Part shown: positions 24,879-32,959 of the stretch, in pieces
Layout: each line of letters starts with the position of its first letter
How positions within the stretch are numbered: the stretch's first letter is position 1
Origin: UMGS1994 sp944386155
GTDB taxonomy: Bacteria > Bacillota > Clostridia > TANB77 > CAG-508
Assembly: GCA_963931085.1 (NCBI GenBank)
Contig: OZ006973.1
Location: forward strand, 1,054,001 to 1,118,000
Direction of reading: 5' to 3'
Length of the DNA stretch: 64,000 nucleotides
The notes under the pieces: generated by a model
The model's database searches: none
Told to the model about the DNA's origin: nothing
The model's input: the letters and a program-made list of their open reading frames with translations, nothing else
Translations under genes and position numbers: made by a program

Positions 24879-25962
24879 TTATTCTTCTATTTCTAATATA
24901 TTTACATTATCAACTTTTAAGGAAAAATATGGTTTACTTTTATTTTCTTCTTTCATAAATATAATAAATGGTTTTGTAAAATTAAAGAATCTTGCATTTT
25001 CAGCTAGTGAATTATATTCACTAACAACTGTAGCTTCACTTAGCAGATTTCCTCCTTTTTCATTTAAAGTAAATTTGACATTTTGAATAGCATTTGATAT
25101 ATACATTTGATCTGTATCTTTAATAATCTTTCCACAAAGTTCATCATAATTAATTATTGTATCTACATTTATATAAGGTATTTTTAGTTCATCTGATTGA
25201 TTAAAAGTCTTATCTCCTGAGTAATTTTTACTTTTCTCTTCTATTTCATTATACATATCATTAAAAGATGTATATGTTTCATTCATATATAAAATCAATT
25301 CTTCATTTTCTTTTGTTTTTAATTTTACAGCAAAATCATTTTGGTTATTATAAAATAATACATCTACATTTTGATTTAATGATTCATCACTTGCATTATT
25401 TATTCCAAAGTACTCTACATATCCTTCATTATCATCAAACCTAAAGCCTCCAAGCTTATCAAATGGTACTATAAATTCAAAATTTTTCATAAGCATAGAA
25501 TAAACTGTATAACCCATAATGGCATTAGTATCATTTTCAAAATCTATTTCATCCAACACATTTGACACGTTTATATTAAACTTTTGTGATAGCTCGTTTT
25601 TTATTTCTTCTTTTAGCTTTGGTGAAGTCTTTCCTACTTTTATATAATAATCCTCTTTAGATAACATATCTTTAGTAAATGTTTTTTTATTAAGCTCGTC
25701 TACTAGCATACTATTTCCGTCTTCAAATTCTACTGTTTTATTTGGCAAAATATCCATAAATTCATTCCATGCAATTTGAAAACTTCCGAACCCATATGCT
25801 ATTTATATCTGTATCTCCAATTGCTCCTGTAAATATTGGAGTAAGCTTTGCCTCTTCTGATACTTTTTCATGAATTTTAATTGTAGCATATACTATTCCA
25901 GTTGTTACTACTCCTAAAAGTAATAACACTAAGAACAATTTAATTATTTTATTATTTTTCAT
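24879..25962 (-). CDS. Membrane-anchored extracytoplasmic protein, partner of the sigma factor; +1 frameshift at CGG
   Basis: The ATG at 25962 opens a protein with one N-terminal helix (I-I-K-L-F-L-V-L-L-L-L-G-V-V-T-T-G-I), then an outside region. The first frame closes at a TGA soon after N-S-I-W-V. In the +1 frame the chain continues G-S-F-Q-I-A-W-N-E-F-M-D-I-L into a 290-residue domain that I cannot assign. The join is an in-frame CGG at 25786-25788, and total length is 3n+1. Position after an ECF sigma gene suggests an anti-sigma or sensor role. The same segment is also fused in frame to the sigma factor. Confidence 0.72.
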
Positions 25963-26496
25963 TTCAATTAACCTTTCTTCAATAAATAACTTTTTTAATT
26001 TTTTTCTAGCGTTATATACAAGAGTTTTTATTTGTTTTTCAGTCTTGTCCATTATTTTAGCTGTTTCTTTATATGAAATTCCATCTATTTGAGTTAGATA
26101 GATTACAATTTGATAATCTAAAGGCATTTTTCCTATTATATTTCTTATTTTATTTTTTCTTTCTTTTGAAAAGATTATTTCTTCTAATAATTCCTCTGAT
26201 GCAACTTCTGTTTCTTCTATATTTTGCACATATTTTTCATGTCTAATAAAATCTATCGCTTTTGATTTTGCAATCATATACATGTATGTTTTAAAAGAAT
26301 AATTAGAATCATACTTTTCTTTATTTTCAAGCAAATATAACACTACATCTTGAAAAATATCTTCAGATACTTCAATATTTTTCACATATCTAGTTATAAA
26401 ATAAACAATATTGTTTTTATATTTTAAAATTAATTTTTCAAAAGCTTTTTTATTTCCATTTAAAAATTCATTATATAGATATCTATCTTCTTCCAT
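25762..26496 (-). CDS. ECF-type sigma-70 family factor, in-frame with the downstream membrane segment
   Basis: Residues 1-175 are an ECF sigma factor. Region 2 contains D-I-F-Q-D-V-V-L-Y-L, Y-M-Y-M-I-A-K-S-K-A-I-D-F-I-R and region 4 contains I-S-Y-K-E-T-A-K-I-M-D-K-T-E-K-Q-I-K-T-L-V-Y-N-A-R-K-K-L. Unusually no stop follows. The frame continues into the transmembrane segment of the partner gene and ends at 25762, just beyond a CGG. Either a sigma-membrane fusion is made, or the partner starts separately at its own ATG (25962), which is preceded by GAAAGG. A +1 slip at the AGG there would give a stop at once. Confidence 0.8.
   Translation of the reverse strand: MEEDRYLYNEFLNGNKKAFEKLILKYKNNIVYFITRYVKNIEVSEDIFQDVVLYLLENKEKYDSNYSFKTYMYMIAKSKAIDFIRHEKYVQNIEETEVASEELLEEIIFSKERKNKIRNIIGKMPLDYQIVIYLTQIDGISYKETAKIMDKTEKQIKTLVYNARKKLKKLFIEERLIEMKNNKIIKLFLVLLLLGVVTTGIVYATIKIHEKVSEEAKLTPIFTGAIGDTDINSIWVRKFSNCME
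25786..25788 (-). other. CGG frameshift site 2 (sigma partner)
   Basis: The codons read ATA TGG GTT CGG AAG TTT. Skipping C gives GTT GGA AGT TTT CAA ATT GCA TGG, which opens into a frame of nearly 300 codons that otherwise has no upstream start. Confidence 0.82.
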
Positions 26497-26600
26497 TTTT
26501 TCTCCATATTCTTTATCTTTTCATTTCATTTATTATACGATTGAAATTTAAAAAAGTCATATTGTTTTTCCAAAATTTTTTAAAAAATTAATAAAACTCA

Positions 26601-26632
26601 AAAAGGCACTATATAAATATATAGTACCTTTT
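26601..26632 (-). terminator. Terminator of the NlpC/P60-like gene
   Basis: AAAAGG, one unpaired base and ACTATATA pair with TATATAGT, one unpaired base and CCTTTT (26601-26632). CCTTTTTG follows on the minus strand. Confidence 0.85.
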
Positions 26633-26659
26633 ATTTTTCTATATTCTATTTAATTAATT

Positions 26660-27250
26660 TTACACAATGCTTTCCTTTTTATTATACAAAAGTATACTTT
26701 CTTTAAGTATGTCAGAAAACTTAACTTTTTCTGCATTATACTTTCTTAAAAAACCATGATAAACTTCAATTAATTCATCTCTGTTATTAAAGTTTTCTGG
26801 TCTTACTATTTCAGGTAATATCATTCCTATTTTAGCTTTTTCAAAAAGATATTTTACAAATTCAGCGCAATAAAAAGAATTTTTCCCTCCTATTTTCTTT
26901 GAAAATCCTACTGCAAATAATCCTGCAATATTAAATTTATAATTGTTTTTTGCTAACTTGATAAATTCAATTTCATTTCTTATAATTTCATATTGTTTAT
27001 CAGATACTTCTAATGAATATATTTTTGCTTTAGTATTATAAAATCTTTTAAATGTTCCTTTATTTATATATTCATGTACAAAACCGCCTATAAAAGGATT
27101 ATATGGATTTATTCTGCCAAAACTATACATATTTTCTAAAGTTTCATCTAAAGATATTGAAATATGTGAAAATTCATCTTTTGTATAGCTTTTTATTATT
27201 TTAGAAAGTATAGTTCCGGTATGTGTTAAAACAATATATATTTTTCTCAT
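26660..27250 (-). CDS. Permuted NlpC/P60 (papain-like) amidase-type protein
   Basis: D-E-F-S-H-I-S-I-S-L-D-E (His around residue 29) precedes S-F-Y-C-A-E-F-V-K-Y-L-F (Cys around residue 129). This His-before-Cys order is that of the circularly permuted YiiX/YaeF branch of NlpC/P60 enzymes. Length is 196 residues and there is no signal peptide. It may hydrolyse an amide or lipid ester. It lies seven bases after the BceB-like permease gene and may be the last gene of that operon, as an accessory to the ABC module. Confidence 0.8.
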   Translation of the reverse strand: MRKIYIVLTHTGTILSKIIKSYTKDEFSHISISLDETLENMYSFGRINPYNPFIGGFVHEYINKGTFKRFYNTKAKIYSLEVSDKQYEIIRNEIEFIKLAKNNYKFNIAGLFAVGFSKKIGGKNSFYCAEFVKYLFEKAKIGMILPEIVRPENFNNRDELIEVYHGFLRKYNAEKVKFSDILKESILLYNKKESIV

Positions 27251-27256
27251 AATTTA

Positions 27257-29296
27257 CTACCTTGCCTCTTCTATATTTCTACTAAATTGTACATCTGTTG
27301 CAATAAAGTAAATTCCATAAACCAATATGAATAATCCTAAAATAATCAGCATATTTTTAATGATCTCTCCTGTCGTGATTGCAATTGTAAATACATGACC
27401 TACACTTAATACTACTGGAATACTTACTATAATAGGAACTATCATTGGAATTGCAAAATAGAATAATAATTGTTTAAATATAATCTTATTTATATTCTTT
27501 TCATCCATTCCTAGTTTCTTTAATAAGCTGTATCTATATTTATATTTTTCAGAATCACTTAATTGTTGTATTGCAAGCATTGTGGCAGCACCCATTATAA
27601 ATATCAAAGCTATATAAAAAGCTAAGAAAGAAATTATTGCATAAAATGATTTTGCTTCATTAGTTCTCATACCTCTTGTTTGAACATTATCAAGGGATAC
27701 TTCTACAGTATATGTTTCTTCTACTCCATCAATTTCTTCCGTTACTTCTTTTTCTTCGGTTAAAATATAACTTGAAAGCCCATTATAAAAATCTTCATCA
27801 GTTGTTTGTTTTGTATTTGCTACTAACTTATATCCTGTATCTAAATACCATGAAGCATCTTCTAAGTTTACACTTTCTTTTTCTACAACATCTTTCATAT
27901 TATCTGGAACAACAAAAGCATAATAATATCCATTAAAACCTACTTGAGCTAGATTTTCTCCTCTTATTTCTTTTACTTTCATTGTCTTTCCTGTAATATT
28001 TACAGTATTATTTTTCTTAGTATAATCTTCAAGTATTCCTTTTGCAGTTTTCATACAATTTATAATAACTTCATCATCATCTAATGTAACTTCTTCATAT
28101 CCAAGCATTTTTCTTAAATTGTTATAGTCACTTAAAAGAAGTACTGTATCATATCCAATATATGACCTACCACTAAATACCGTATCTATAAATGCATTAT
28201 CAGCAATCTCTGTCTCATTTATACAATATATTTTATATTCATACATATCAATTACATCGCTATTATTTTCTATGTATTCTTTATATTTTGAAAAATCTCC
28301 ATCTATAGATGTTACCATTATTTCAAAAGGATATCCCATTTCAAGTTCATTATTAAGCATACTATTCATTAAAAGTGCTACATTTCCACCTATTAATATA
28401 ACAGTAACCATAAGAGCTATTGTACCCATTGTAATACTCATTGTATTAATTTTTGACGTTAAATTTCTATATAAAAACATATTATCTTTTTTATATTTTC
28501 TAACTTTATTTTTTAAGTATCTTTTTACTATAAAACTTGATAAACTAATATAAAACATGTATATGCCTAAAATTAATAATCCGATTGCTAAAAATACCTT
28601 ATTTCCAGTCATAGTTGATGGATTTTTAAATTCAGTATCATTAAGATATATAGCTATACCCATTAGAACAATTGATAAAATAAATACTACTACATTTCCT
28701 TTTGATTTTTTTATAATATTATTTTCATTTATTTTATCAGCATATAATAAATCATATACTTTTGTTTTCTTTATTTTTCTTCTACAATTTAAAAGTACTA
28801 ATATAAATATTCCAAAGAAATATGCTGCAGTAAGACCTACTGCTTTTAAATCAAATGCAATCTCAATCTTATATGCTTGATTAAACAAATTCATAATAAT
28901 CGATGTAAATATTTGATATAAAAACATTCCTATAACAATACCAAACACAAATGCTACAATTCCTATTAATAAGTTTTCTAAAGTAAACATATTAGAAATA
29001 TCTTTTTTCTCTAGCCCTAATATCTGATATGTACCAAACTCTTTACTTCTCTTATCTAATATGAACTTCATCGTATAATTTATAAGCCAAACCATTATAA
29101 AAATTACTAAAATACTAATTCCCATTATTGCTGTTTTAAAATTCTCCATCATATATGAAAGTTCGCTTATATCTTTAGAAACAGCAATTGAATTAAAACT
29201 AAACATTAATGCTACTGAAATAATTACAGTAATAAAATAAATAATATAATCTTTTGCCTGTCTTTTGGCATTTCTAATTGATAATTTACCTAACAT
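27257..29296 (-). CDS. BceB-type ABC transporter permease (module 1)
   Basis: The 680-residue membrane protein has an FtsX-like layout: one N-terminal helix (Y-I-I-Y-F-I-T-V-I-I-S-V-A-L-M-F), three further helices, a middle group, a large external domain of about 200 residues (around 330-540), and three C-terminal helices. BceAB-type systems sense and detoxify peptide antibiotics such as bacitracin. The ATG at 29296 overlaps the ATPase gene and follows GGAGGTG. It is paired with the ATPase at 29286-30053 and the two-component genes at 30312-31999. Confidence 0.93.
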   Translation of the reverse strand: MLGKLSIRNAKRQAKDYIIYFITVIISVALMFSFNSIAVSKDISELSYMMENFKTAIMGISILVIFIMVWLINYTMKFILDKRSKEFGTYQILGLEKKDISNMFTLENLLIGIVAFVFGIVIGMFLYQIFTSIIMNLFNQAYKIEIAFDLKAVGLTAAYFFGIFILVLLNCRRKIKKTKVYDLLYADKINENNIIKKSKGNVVVFILSIVLMGIAIYLNDTEFKNPSTMTGNKVFLAIGLLILGIYMFYISLSSFIVKRYLKNKVRKYKKDNMFLYRNLTSKINTMSITMGTIALMVTVILIGGNVALLMNSMLNNELEMGYPFEIMVTSIDGDFSKYKEYIENNSDVIDMYEYKIYCINETEIADNAFIDTVFSGRSYIGYDTVLLLSDYNNLRKMLGYEEVTLDDDEVIINCMKTAKGILEDYTKKNNTVNITGKTMKVKEIRGENLAQVGFNGYYYAFVVPDNMKDVVEKESVNLEDASWYLDTGYKLVANTKQTTDEDFYNGLSSYILTEEKEVTEEIDGVEETYTVEVSLDNVQTRGMRTNEAKSFYAIISFLAFYIALIFIMGAATMLAIQQLSDSEKYKYRYSLLKKLGMDEKNINKIIFKQLLFYFAIPMIVPIIVSIPVVLSVGHVFTIAITTGEIIKNMLIILGLFILVYGIYFIATDVQFSRNIEEAR

Positions 29297-30053
29297 CTCT
29301 TGTATCACCTCCAAGAAGTGCTAAGACATCTAGAATTTCATTGTAAAATTCTCTTCTAGACTTATCACCTTTTTCAATTCTATTGAATATCTTACCATCT
29401 TTCAAAAATAAAATTTTTCCGCAATAACTTGCAGATAATGGATCATGCGTAACCATTAAGATAGTAGCCTTCATTTTTTCATTCATTTCATCCATTATCT
29501 CTAACAATTGTTTCGCAGATTTAGAATCTAATGCTCCTGTTGGTTCATCTGCAAGTATTATTTTAGGATTATTTATAATTGCACGTGCAGCTGCACATCT
29601 TTGTTTTTGACCACCTGATACCTGATATGGGTATTTATTTAAAATATCTTCTATACCAAGTTTTACAGCAATTTCTTTTATCTTTCCGTCAATTTTTCTT
29701 TCTTGAACTTTATTTATTGTAAGGATTAATGCTATATTTTCTTCAATTGTCAAAGTATCTAGTAAATTAAAATCTTGAAATATAAATCCTAGATTTTCTC
29801 TTCTAAATCTTGATATATCTTTTTCTTTTATTTCTGTTATATCTTGCTCTCCTAAAAAGATATGTCCAGAACTTACATTGTCTATTGTAGCTATACAATT
29901 TAGAAGTGTTGTCTTACCACTTCCACTAGCTCCCATTATTCCGATAAACTCTCCTTCATTAACATCAAAGCTAATTCCATCTATTGCTTTTGTAATATTG
30001 TCTTTATTTCCATAATATTTTTGTATTTTTTCAACTCTTAAAATCTTCTCCAA
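29286..30053 (-). CDS. BceA-type ABC transporter ATP-binding protein (module 1)
   Basis: Walker A reads G-A-S-G-S-G-K-T-T (residues 41-49), the signature V-S-G-G-Q-K-Q-R, and Walker B I-I-L-A-D-E-P-T-G-A-L-D-S. The subfamily (LolD/MacB/BceA) is clear from I-M-G-A-S-G-S-G and F-I-F-Q-D-F-N-L-L-D-T-L-T. The start is a TTG at 30053, nine bases after AAGGAG, and no ATG fits. It ends 11 bases into the permease gene. Confidence 0.94.
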   Translation of the reverse strand: MEKILRVEKIQKYYGNKDNITKAIDGISFDVNEGEFIGIMGASGSGKTTLLNCIATIDNVSSGHIFLGEQDITEIKEKDISRFRRENLGFIFQDFNLLDTLTIEENIALILTINKVQERKIDGKIKEIAVKLGIEDILNKYPYQVSGGQKQRCAAARAIINNPKIILADEPTGALDSKSAKQLLEIMDEMNEKMKATILMVTHDPLSASYCGKILFLKDGKIFNRIEKGDKSRREFYNEILDVLALLGGDTRDVR

Positions 30054-30167
30054 AATAGTTCACTCCTTTAACTTAATTTAGAAAGTTAAAAATATTTCTT
30101 TAAAATAAAAATATTTCTTTATTTAATCTTTCTAAATCAATTATACTTTGATGTTTTTAATCTTTGT

Positions 30168-30203
30168 ATAGATGTTACTTGCATCTATCTTACATTTTTG
30201 TAA
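30168..30203. promoter_or_regulatory. BceR-like operator, copy 1
   Basis: A palindrome TTACA-N4-TGTAA (30190-30203) abuts an inverted repeat ATAGATG/CATCTAT (30168-30188). A TATAAT for the minus-strand ABC operon lies downstream at 30140-30145 with a poor -35, as expected of an activator-dependent promoter. The same compound element recurs at 32826-32863. Confidence 0.75.
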
Positions 30204-30234
30204 TATTAAAATATTTGTAATATTAAAATAATAG

Positions 30235-30281
30235 AAAAAATTAGATTTTATTTTTGCAAAAGCTAAACAAATCTAATTTTT
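30235..30281 (-). terminator. Terminator of the two-component operon 1
   Basis: AAAAAATTAGATTT (from 30235) pairs with AAATCTAATTTTT (30269-30281), followed on the minus strand by T residues. Confidence 0.78.
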
Positions 30282-30311
30282 ATATAGTTTTTTAATTCAA
30301 AAATTAATATA

Positions 30312-31334
30312 TTAATTTTCATTTTTTATCTTTTTATCTCTTGGTATTATTAAAGTCATTTCAGTATACTCATTTTCCTTTGATTCTGCTTTTATATCTA
30401 TTCCGATCTCTTTGCTTAGTCTTTTACATAAATAAAGTCCTATTCCTGTAGACTTCTTTTGATTTCTACCATTACTTCCTGTAAAACCTTTATCAAAAAC
30501 TCTATCTATTTCACTTTTTTTGATGCCAATACCATTATCTTTTATTAGTAATTTTACATTATCTTTGTCTTGCAACATAGAAATAGAAATTAAAGCATTA
30601 TCATCTCTCTTATATTTTATACTATTTACTACAATTTGATTTAATATAAACTCAAGCCACTTTTCATCTGAATAAGCTTCTACCTTTTCATCTATATTTT
30701 TAATTTCTACTCTCATATTACTTTGTATCATTATCTTCTTATTTCTAGCAATTACATTTCTAATACAATCATTTAAAGTTATTTTACTAATCATAAAATC
30801 ATTTTGTACATTATCAAGTCTTGCATAAAACAAAACTTGCTCTACATAATTATTAATTTCTTCTATTTCTTCATCTATCTTATTTGTTATATCTGATTTA
30901 TTATTCTCACATAGTAATTTTGCAGATGTTATTGGTATTTTTATTTCATGTACCCAGCTTTCTATATATTCTTTATATTCCATTTTTGAATCTCTAACAT
31001 CATTTACATTTTCAATCATTGATTTATTAGCTCTTTTTAATATATTATATTGGACTAATCTTTCTTCTCTTTTAGGTCTTTTAATTACTTCAGAAATTAA
31101 ATACTTTTCATCAAGTCCATCCATTATTTTTTCAATATTTTTGTAATATCTATTTTTAATGAAATAAGTTCCTAAAAAACATGAGATAAAAAATATAAAT
31201 GAAATACTGCATATTACAAGTAAAACATCTTCATCTATTTGTATGGCATTTAAATACAAAATTATTATCATTAAATAAATTATAAAACCTAATATGTAAT
31301 TTATCTTATCTTTTACATATCCATAAAAACTCAT
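30312..31334 (-). CDS. BceS-type intramembrane-sensing histidine kinase (module 1)
   Basis: Two close helices (about residues 12-30 and 38-58) with almost no external loop are typical of BceS kinases, which sense through the permease. The dimerisation helix carries W-V-H-E-I-K-I-P (His129). The ATPase domain has N-Q-I-V-V-N-S-I-K-Y, D-N-G-I-G-I and G-I-G-L-Y-L-C-K. The gene overlaps its response regulator by four bases. Intact single frame, with no CGG, unlike its paralogue at 35911-36923. Confidence 0.94.
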   Translation of the reverse strand: MSFYGYVKDKINYILGFIIYLMIIILYLNAIQIDEDVLLVICSISFIFFISCFLGTYFIKNRYYKNIEKIMDGLDEKYLISEVIKRPKREERLVQYNILKRANKSMIENVNDVRDSKMEYKEYIESWVHEIKIPITSAKLLCENNKSDITNKIDEEIEEINNYVEQVLFYARLDNVQNDFMISKITLNDCIRNVIARNKKIMIQSNMRVEIKNIDEKVEAYSDEKWLEFILNQIVVNSIKYKRDDNALISISMLQDKDNVKLLIKDNGIGIKKSEIDRVFDKGFTGSNGRNQKKSTGIGLYLCKRLSKEIGIDIKAESKENEYTEMTLIIPRDKKIKNEN

Positions 31335-31999
31335 ATCTTATAACCTTGTCCTCTCTTAGTCTCAATCAAGTTTTCTACTCCTATATCTTTTAATTTTTCT
31401 CTTATTCTTGTAATGATAACACTTAAGCTATTATCATCGGCATATACTTCATTATCCCATAAATAATTAATAATATCTGCTCTTGAGATTATCATATCTG
31501 TATTTTTAAAAAGATAATATAAAGTTTTTATTTCAGTTTTAGTAAGTTCAATTTCTTTTCCATTATAGCTTACAGTAGATTTTAATACATTTAATACAAT
31601 ACCCTTATATTCAATTTTACTTTCTTTATTTTCTTCTGAATAAGTTCTACTTAATAAATTTTTTATTCTTGCTAACAATATTGGCACATTATATGGTTTT
31701 TCTATATAATCATCTCCACCTAGCATAATTCCATTTAATTCGTCCATTGAATTATTTCTACTAGTAACAAATATGATTGGCACTTTAGATTTTACTCTTA
31801 TTTTACTACAGATTTCATACCCGCTTCTTCCAGGTAAATTAACATCTAATAAAATCAAATGACATTCTTTTTCTAGTATTTGCTTTTCTACATTTTCAAA
31901 ATCAGTAATGCAAACTACGTCATAACCACTATTTTTAAGTAAAATAGTAAGTTCTTCTCTTATCTCTTTGTCATCTTCTACTATAATAATCTTATACAT
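31331..31999 (-). CDS. BceR-type response regulator (module 1)
   Basis: The receiver domain shows E-D-D near residue 8-10, the phosphorylated L-L-D-V-N-L-P (Asp52) and the switch lysine in Y-I-E-K-P-Y. It is followed by an OmpR/PhoB winged helix with L-T-K-T-E and a C-terminal V-I-I-T-R-I-R-E-K-L. It is expected to bind the TTACA-N4-TGTAA boxes near the ABC genes, an inference from position. Confidence 0.94.
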   Translation of the reverse strand: MYKIIIVEDDKEIREELTILLKNSGYDVVCITDFENVEKQILEKECHLILLDVNLPGRSGYEICSKIRVKSKVPIIFVTSRNNSMDELNGIMLGGDDYIEKPYNVPILLARIKNLLSRTYSEENKESKIEYKGIVLNVLKSTVSYNGKEIELTKTEIKTLYYLFKNTDMIISRADIINYLWDNEVYADDNSLSVIITRIREKLKDIGVENLIETKRGQGYKI

Positions 32000-32074
32000 A
32001 TATTTTCTCCTAATTATTTTCTAAAACATCTGCATTATATCAAAAATATGTACATTTGAGTAGCATTTTTATTC

Positions 32075-32722
32075 TCATTTACATACATCTTTTTTATTTG
32101 TAAATATACTATCCATAACTTCATCAGGATAATATTTATCTAAAAGTACATCAATATTATTTTCAGGACTTATATTATTTCTCCTCTCAAACTCTCTATC
32201 TGCTGCCATACATGAAATCAAAACATCAAATAATATGAAACTTACAAATATAGCAGTTATTGACTTAAAAAATTTTTTATCACATTTTTCTCTTAAATTT
32301 TCTAAAAACGTCTTTATATATGTTATATATAATACTCCAGCAATTCCCCAATATGTACAATGTAATAAACTAGTTCTACCGTTAAAATCAAATATTAAAT
32401 ATGAGTAATCCCATGATATACTTCCAAATGCTTTTTCTTGTACATATGAACATATATATTCAGTTATTCCTCCAAGTATCATAGCAATCAAAAACACTTT
32501 TACTTTATTATCAGTTTTTATCAATTTAAAAGTAATATAATATACAACCGCTCCTATTCCATATACAGGAATAAATGGTCCATATAATAATCCTTGTCTT
32601 ACTTCAAAATGACCTTTTTGAAATAAAACAACAATCATTTCAAAAATATATCCAAGCACACTTCCTATTATAAACAACCAAAATATTATAATAGCTTCAT
32701 TTAATACATCCTTTTTTCTCAT
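32075..32722 (-). CDS. PF06541-type (CmpB-like) membrane protein in the Bce region
   Basis: The protein has 215 residues and about five membrane helices, with G-S-V-L-G-Y-I-F-E, Q-G-L-L-Y-G-P-F-I-P-V-Y-G and S-W-D-Y-S-Y-L as family landmarks. It lacks the charged N-terminal extension of the paralogue at 6077-7009. A copy of the Bce-type operator lies 128 bases upstream, so it is probably coregulated with the ABC modules. The biochemical role of the family is unknown. Confidence 0.82.
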   Translation of the reverse strand: MRKKDVLNEAIIIFWLFIIGSVLGYIFEMIVVLFQKGHFEVRQGLLYGPFIPVYGIGAVVYYITFKLIKTDNKVKVFLIAMILGGITEYICSYVQEKAFGSISWDYSYLIFDFNGRTSLLHCTYWGIAGVLYITYIKTFLENLREKCDKKFFKSITAIFVSFILFDVLISCMAADREFERRNNISPENNIDVLLDKYYPDEVMDSIFTNKKDVCK

Positions 32723-32825
32723 TTTATTTCTCCATTTATTATTTTAAATTTTAATTTATATTTAATTTACATTTAAAATTTACTTTTTTTCTTTATTACA
32801 TTATAAAATGACAATCTTAGTTTTA

Positions 32826-32863
32826 ATATAGATGTTGCTTACATCTATATTACAGTTTTGTAA
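32826..32863. promoter_or_regulatory. BceR-like operator, copy 2
   Basis: TTACA-N4-TGTAA (32850-32863) directly follows the inverted repeat ATATAGATG/CATCTATAT (32826-32850). The arrangement is the same as at 30168-30203, with only a few base differences. Confidence 0.75.
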
Positions 32864-32870
32864 TATAAGA

Positions 32871-32915
32871 AAAAAGGCAGAATATTAATATAAAAATTAT
32901 ATATTCTAACCTTTT
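32871..32915 (-). terminator. Terminator of ABC module 2
   Basis: AAAAAGG with AGAATAT pairs with ATATTCT and CCTTTT (32871-32915, small bulge). It lies downstream of the permease stop at 32960. Confidence 0.65.
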
Positions 32916-32959
32916 CTATCCTTTATAAGTCTTTAATACTTTAACACTTAAAAACCTAT

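Noticed and set aside
25762..25980. AGG as a second frameshift codon
   Set aside because: AGG is read as arginine within intact AT-rich genes (for example C-R-L and L-R-Q in GH30), so the single suggestive AGG before the sigma partner is not enough.
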